DNA of 11,205 bases, from NCBI GenBank assembly GCA_046313675.1, contig JBKBXU010000146.1, positions 1-11,205 of the forward strand, read 5' to 3'. The position numbers and the translations under genes are program-made. Under the pieces are notes generated by a model. The model saw only the letters and a program-made list of their open reading frames with translations, did no database searches and was not told where the DNA came from. The DNA comes from JBKBXU01 sp046313675. GTDB taxonomy: Bacteria; Bacteroidota; Bacteroidia; Cytophagales; Cytophagaceae. How positions within the stretch are numbered: position 1 is the stretch's first letter; each line of letters starts with the position of its first letter. This document shows positions 8,308 to 11,205 of this stretch, in pieces.

Positions 8308-8888
8308 TCAGGCCTTTGCATTATCCATTCCCTAAACCCAAAAAAGCAATCGTTTGCTGCTTTTACTATATGATCGGTATTGGCTTCCGGAAGGGTGCTG
8401 TAGTGTATAAGACTGTTTTGAAATAATTTCCATGTAGACCCTGTTGAAGAACCATATCCGTAAAAAAAAGAACATCCATTGTCGTGAGTTAGCCCGAGAT
8501 GCTTATTCAGGCTTTTATATATAACACTTCCTCCAAGGGTAGATCCTTCCATGACATATAAACAACCAAAAGCCTGATTAAGGGTTTTAATTTCCGGAAT
8601 TTTTTTAGACAATTCGGGAGATGGAATCTTTTGAGAGGATAGGGATTGCAGGTCATCTAAAATCCTTTCAGTTTTTCTTCGTTCGTTCAGGTCCGGTAAA
8701 TAAACATGAAGGTCCTTTTGATTGAGTATGGAAGCTTCAAGAGGTGCGAAATATCCATAAAATGTAAGGAGTATTTTTTTGTAGTGTTCAATTGTAATCG
8801 TGTCCTGTAAAAGCGGAGACATAAGACCGCTGTTTTCTAACAGACGGTGATTTTCTGCGGTTTCTGCTTTTAGTCTTTCCAGGATCAT
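8304..8888 (-). CDS. bphO: Heme oxygenase, bacteriophytochrome-associated (BphO type)
   Basis: Cleaves heme to biliverdin, CO and iron, and should supply the biliverdin chromophore to the adjacent phytochrome. The 194-residue protein has the all-helical heme oxygenase pattern. LKAETAENH places the proximal heme ligand His at residue 14. The distal-helix signature GCLYVMEGSTLGGSVI lies at 108-123, and FFYGYGSSTGSTWKLF at 141-156 matches the later conserved block. The length fits BphO/HemO enzymes (about 190-210). The start ATG (8886-8888) directly follows the TAA of ppx with no spacer. The stop TGA shares bases 8304-8307 with the bphP ATG, so translation of the three genes is probably coupled. 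Expression should follow the ppx promoter, as no separate promoter was seen. The electron donor (ferredoxin or flavodoxin reductase) is not in the window. A general iron-acquisition role is possible but less likely given the bphP overlap. Confidence 0.92.
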   Translation of the reverse strand: MILERLKAETAENHRLLENSGLMSPLLQDTITIEHYKKILLTFYGYFAPLEASILNQKDLHVYLPDLNERRKTERILDDLQSLSSQKIPSPELSKKIPEIKTLNQAFGCLYVMEGSTLGGSVIYKSLNKHLGLTHDNGCSFFYGYGSSTGSTWKLFQNSLIHYSTLPEANTDHIVKAANDCFFGFREWIMQRPE

Positions 8889-9827
8889 TTATTTCTGATA
8901 TTTATTTACACTTACTATGTTCTCGAGATTATCCAGTTTGTCTTTATGTTTTTCATATAACATGAGCATAAGACCATCTTTCAAGCCAAGTTCAGGAACA
9001 AACATTTTTGTAGCCCTGGCCCAATGCATTACTGTCATATAAATATCTGATGCTGGAAGAATTACATCGGCTCTGTCAGGGTTTAGCATAAGGACGTGAA
9101 TGCGTTCCTCGTAGCTATATTTAGAGATATGATCCTTTACTTCCTGCATTTTTTCCAGGTTGATCATATGCTTTTTTTCTTTTGCAGGCTTTAAATTGGC
9201 CATTTCATAGATTTTACCTATGTTACCTCCGGTGCCTATTGCAACGATCGGTTTTTTAACTTTTTCTGTTTTTTCCTCTACCCAACTTTGCATTTCTTTC
9301 CACTCCAGAGGTGAATCGTTGCCGTTTAAAAGTCGTACTGAACCAATTTTAAAAGACCTGGAAGCTAATTTCTTCCGGGCTTCATAGATGTTTAATTCCG
9401 TACTACCGCCACCTACATCAATATGTATATAGCTCTTAGTTTCATCCAACTCATTATAAAGAACTTTGTTTATGAGTTCTGCCTCTAATTCACCTTCAAT
9501 TATTTCAATGTTTACACCTAAAAGTTCTTTGACTTTATAGGCAATGTCGCTGCCGTTTTTAGACTCCCTCATAGCTGAAGTAGCACAAATAACATAGTCG
9601 TCAACCTCATAAAGGTCAAAGAGGTTTTTAAATGTCTGAATAAGTTTGATGAACTTTGCTTCTTTTTCAGCTCTGATTTCGTTGTATTTAAATACATCCT
9701 GACCCAGACGAAGTGGAAACCTTACATACTCCAGTTTTTTAAACGAGATAAGATCATTATATCGTAAGACTTTTGTGATCTGAAATCGTATAGCATTGGA
9801 CCCGATATCTACAGCACCTAATTTCAA
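8889..9827 (-). CDS. ppx: Exopolyphosphatase, short Ppx/GppA family
   Basis: Expected to hydrolyse terminal phosphates from polyphosphate, or pppGpp in GppA-like members. The 312-residue protein is the short two-domain ASKHA form, lacking the C-terminal HD-like extension of E. coli PPX (about 510 residues). Visible motifs are the phosphate-1 loop DIGSNAIRF (7-15), CATSAMRESKNG (81-92), IIEGELEAELI with the catalytic Glu probably at 115, the phosphate-2 loop DVGGGSTEL (137-145), IGSVRLL (161-167), AIGTGGNI (196-203) and NPDRADVILPA (249-259). The start is TTG at 9825-9827: no ATG precedes it before an in-frame TAA at 9852-9854, and the DIGSN motif begins only six residues in, so no later start is possible. 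It is the first gene of a leftward operon with bphO and bphP and faces ppk1, the synthetic enzyme, beyond them. PPX versus GppA activity cannot be told from sequence; ppk1 proximity favours polyphosphate. Confidence 0.9.
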   Translation of the reverse strand: MKLGAVDIGSNAIRFQITKVLRYNDLISFKKLEYVRFPLRLGQDVFKYNEIRAEKEAKFIKLIQTFKNLFDLYEVDDYVICATSAMRESKNGSDIAYKVKELLGVNIEIIEGELEAELINKVLYNELDETKSYIHIDVGGGSTELNIYEARKKLASRSFKIGSVRLLNGNDSPLEWKEMQSWVEEKTEKVKKPIVAIGTGGNIGKIYEMANLKPAKEKKHMINLEKMQEVKDHISKYSYEERIHVLMLNPDRADVILPASDIYMTVMHWARATKMFVPELGLKDGLMLMLYEKHKDKLDNLENIVSVNKYQK

Positions 9828-9859
9828 ATTATTAAAGTTTTGGGTGAAAATTTAGTTGT

Positions 9860-9867
9860 CAAAAATA
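9860..9867 (-). promoter_or_regulatory. Candidate -7 box for the ppx-bphO-bphP operon
   Basis: On the minus strand this reads TATTTTTG, an exact match to the Bacteroidota TAnnTTTG -7 element. Transcription would begin near 9854, giving a leader of roughly 27 bases before the TTG start at 9827. The -33 side is weak: the nearest TTG (9883-9885) gives a 15-base spacer, shorter than the usual 19-20. Given the AT-rich DNA, this is a moderate call. Confidence 0.45.
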
Positions 9868-9927
9868 GTAAATAATTACAAACAATGAATAGGAAAAGAG
9901 ATTGAAATAAAAAGCACTTGTTAAATA

Positions 9928-9958
9928 TTGCTTTATATGATAAATACAGTTTTATTTG
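9928..9958 (+). promoter_or_regulatory. Candidate promoter for the SAM riboswitch-metH transcript
   Basis: A TTG at 9928-9930 is followed after 20 bases by TTTATTTG (9951-9958), one mismatch from the Bacteroidota -7 element TAnnTTTG. The predicted transcription start near 9963-9965 coincides with the first base of riboswitch helix P1 (9964). That placement, more than the sequence match alone, supports the call. Confidence 0.55.
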
Positions 9959-9963
9959 TAAAA

Positions 9964-10059
9964 CTTATCAGGAAAGATGGAGGGACTGGGCCCTGTGAAA
10001 TCTTAGCAACCTGGATGGTGCTAAATCCCACTCCGTTTTACAAGTCGGAGACAGATAAG
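9964..10059 (+). ncRNA. SAM-I (S-box) riboswitch aptamer
   Basis: A cis-acting RNA that binds S-adenosylmethionine and lowers expression of methionine genes. Conserved S-box text is visible: GATGGAGGGACTGG (9976-9989), the GAAA near 9997, AGCAACC (10005-10011) and GGTGCTAAATCC (10017-10028). Helices can be drawn as follows: P1 CTTATC (9964-9969) with GATAAG (10054-10059); P2 AAGAT (9974-9978) with ATCTT (10000-10004); P3 GCAACC (10006-10011) with GGTGC (10017-10021); P4 CTCCG (10031-10035) with CGGAG (10046-10050). A pseudoknot TGGG (9987-9990) with CCCA (10027-10030) fits the family fold. The position directly upstream of metH agrees with its known regulon: high SAM should repress methionine synthesis. 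Confidence 0.95.
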
Positions 10060-10071
10060 GAAGCTCCTATC
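10054..10071 (+). promoter_or_regulatory. Hairpin competing with riboswitch helix P1
   Basis: GATA plus GGA (10054-10057, 10059-10061) can pair with TCCTATC (10065-10071), with one bulged A and a three-base loop. The left arm is exactly the 3' strand of P1, so this hairpin and P1 exclude each other. That is the expected design of a SAM-free alternative fold. A second possible pairing, GGAAG (10059-10063) with CTTCC (10086-10090) enclosing ATCTA (10069-10073) with TAGAT (10081-10085), would be compatible with most of P1. The functional assignment is inference. Confidence 0.45.
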
Positions 10072-10111
10072 TACAATTAATAGATCTTCCGTTAAATTTC
10101 TTTGCCTGATT

Positions 10112-10133
10112 TCATAAAGGAAAACCTTTATGA
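10112..10133 (+). terminator. Possible riboswitch-controlled terminator hairpin before metH
   Basis: A perfect 9-bp stem, TCATAAAGG (10112-10120) with CCTTTATGA (10125-10133), closes an AAAA loop. It is followed by a T-rich but interrupted stretch (10134-10150) and lies 23 bases before the metH ATG. It resembles an intrinsic terminator but lacks an uninterrupted T-run, and I see no strong antiterminator pairing to its arms. It could instead affect translation initiation. Confidence 0.4.
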
Positions 10134-10156
10134 TTGTATTACTTTATTTTAAATTC

Positions 10157-11205
10157 ATGAAGAAAGACATTACAGAAATTCTGAAGGAAAGAATTCTTGT
10201 TTTAGATGGTGCTATGGGTACCATGATTCAGCGTTATAAACTTACTGAAGATGATTATCGTGGTGAGCGTTTTAAAGATCATCCCGGTTCTGTAAGGGGA
10301 AATAATGATCTGCTTTCTATTACCCAACCACAAATCATTAAAGAGATACATGGTAAATATTTTGAGGCAGGATCAGACATCGTTGAGACCAATACGTTCA
10401 GTAGTACCTGGGTGGCGATGGCTGATTATGAAATGCAGAGTCTGGTTTACGAACTAAATTTCCAGTCTGCAAAGATTGCCAAAGAAGTCGCTGACGAATT
10501 CACAAAAAAGAATCCTGCAAAGCCCAGGTTTGTGGCCGGTGCTATGGGGCCAACAACAAAAATAGCCTCAATGTCTCCTGATGTTAATGATCCCGGTTAT
10601 CGGGCAATTACTTTTGATGAACTGGTAGATGCGTTTGGAGAGCAGGCAAAAGGATTGATTGATGGTGGAGTAGACCTGCTTCTTATTGAAACCATTACAG
10701 ACACACTGAATGCAAAAGCAGCATTATATGCAATAGACCAGTATTTTGAGGAAATCGGACGAAGGCTTCCCATAATGATATCCGGAACAATTACCGATGC
10801 AAGTGGGAGAACATTGTCAGGACAAACTACGGAAGCTTTTTTGTATTCCGTATCACATATGCCTTTATTAAGTATAGGTCTAAACTGTGCTTTGGGAGCA
10901 CGAGAACTTCGGCCTTACCTACATACCCTTTCTGAAAAAGCCCCATTTTATGTGAGTGCATACCCCAATGCCGGACTTCCTAATGAAATGGGAGAATATG
11001 ATGAGACACCCGAAGAAATGGTGGTTCAGATTGAGGAATTTTTACAAAATAACTTTGTCAATATAGTTGGTGGGTGTTGTGGAACCACACCTGATCATAT
11101 AAAGATTATTGCCGAGGCTGTTAAAAAATATAGACCCCGCGTAATCCCAAAATTAGAATCCCTGGCTAAATACAGTGGACTTGAGCCTTTAACCGTATAT
11201 AAAGA
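10157..11205 (+). CDS. metH: Cobalamin-dependent methionine synthase, N-terminal part (3'-truncated)
   Basis: Transfers a methyl group from methyltetrahydrofolate via cobalamin to homocysteine. The first 349 codons are visible and open to the window edge. They cover the whole homocysteine-binding barrel: VLDGAMGTMIQ (about 15-25), ETNTFSST, AGAMGPTTK and LLLIETITDT. The three zinc ligands are Cys244 in GLNCALG and Cys307-Cys308 in GGCCGTTP, equivalent to E. coli MetH Cys247, Cys310 and Cys311. After the barrel the frame continues into SGLEPLTVYK, which in full-length MetH is the entry to the pterin-binding domain. A fused multidomain enzyme of about 1,200 residues is therefore likely, although some Bacteroidota split the gene here. 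ATG 10157 fits the family N-terminus. Control by the SAM-I riboswitch upstream is expected. BhmT/MmuM-type enzymes are less likely because of the linker. Confidence 0.93.
   Translation, partial: MKKDITEILKERILVLDGAMGTMIQRYKLTEDDYRGERFKDHPGSVRGNNDLLSITQPQIIKEIHGKYFEAGSDIVETNTFSSTWVAMADYEMQSLVYELNFQSAKIAKEVADEFTKKNPAKPRFVAGAMGPTTKIASMSPDVNDPGYRAITFDELVDAFGEQAKGLIDGGVDLLLIETITDTLNAKAALYAIDQYFEEIGRRLPIMISGTITDASGRTLSGQTTEAFLYSVSHMPLLSIGLNCALGARELRPYLHTLSEKAPFYVSAYPNAGLPNEMGEYDETPEEMVVQIEEFLQNNFVNIVGGCCGTTPDHIKIIAEAVKKYRPRVIPKLESLAKYSGLEPLTVYK

Larger units (their letters stand above)
9828..10156. other. Divergent ppx/metH intergenic region
   Basis: These 329 bp contain no gene. The ppx side (9828-9927) is very AT-rich and holds the candidate ppx -7 box. 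The metH side holds a promoter, the SAM-I aptamer and an expression platform of about 97 bases (10060-10156). No repeat, small ORF or operator palindrome beyond these was found. The two transcripts start about 110 bp apart and diverge, so the riboswitch should act on metH only. Confidence 0.7.

Overview
The window reads as chromosomal DNA of a Bacteroidota member, perhaps in or near the Cytophagales. The basis is AT-rich DNA, an approximately 650-residue GyrB without the gammaproteobacterial insert, a lack of obvious Shine-Dalgarno sequences, promoter boxes close to the Bacteroidota TAnnTTTG type, and protein flavour. The genus cannot be fixed from the sequence alone. No mobile element, CRISPR array, tRNA or rRNA is visible.

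Plus strand, left part (1-3624): the 3' part of a COG2509-type FAD-dependent oxidoreductase gene, a small CoA-binding Rossmann protein gene preceded by an inverted repeat that reaches its start codon, and a complete gyrB followed by a clear intrinsic terminator.

Centre (3658-9827): a polyphosphate locus with a light-sensing module inside it. ppk1 (polyphosphate kinase) runs rightward and meets a leftward, tightly packed three-gene operon: ppx/gppA-type exopolyphosphatase, then heme oxygenase (bphO), then a bacteriophytochrome histidine kinase (bphP). The ppx stop codon abuts the bphO start codon, and bphO and bphP overlap by four bases. Heme oxygenase makes biliverdin, the chromophore the phytochrome should bind through its N-terminal Cys9. 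The operon therefore encodes a self-sufficient red/far-red sensor co-transcribed with a polyphosphate-degrading enzyme and placed opposite the polyphosphate-making enzyme. No response regulator lies in the window.

Right part (9828-11205): a 329-bp divergent intergenic region holds a probable ppx promoter on the minus strand. On the plus strand it holds a probable promoter and a SAM-I (S-box) riboswitch with candidate alternative hairpins. The riboswitch precedes metH (cobalamin-dependent methionine synthase), whose homocysteine-binding module is complete before the frame runs off the window edge.

Most noteworthy are the ppk1 / bphP-bphO-ppx arrangement, a TTG start for ppx, the correction of the ppk1 start to 3658 because the longer frame crosses the gyrB terminator, and the riboswitch layout.
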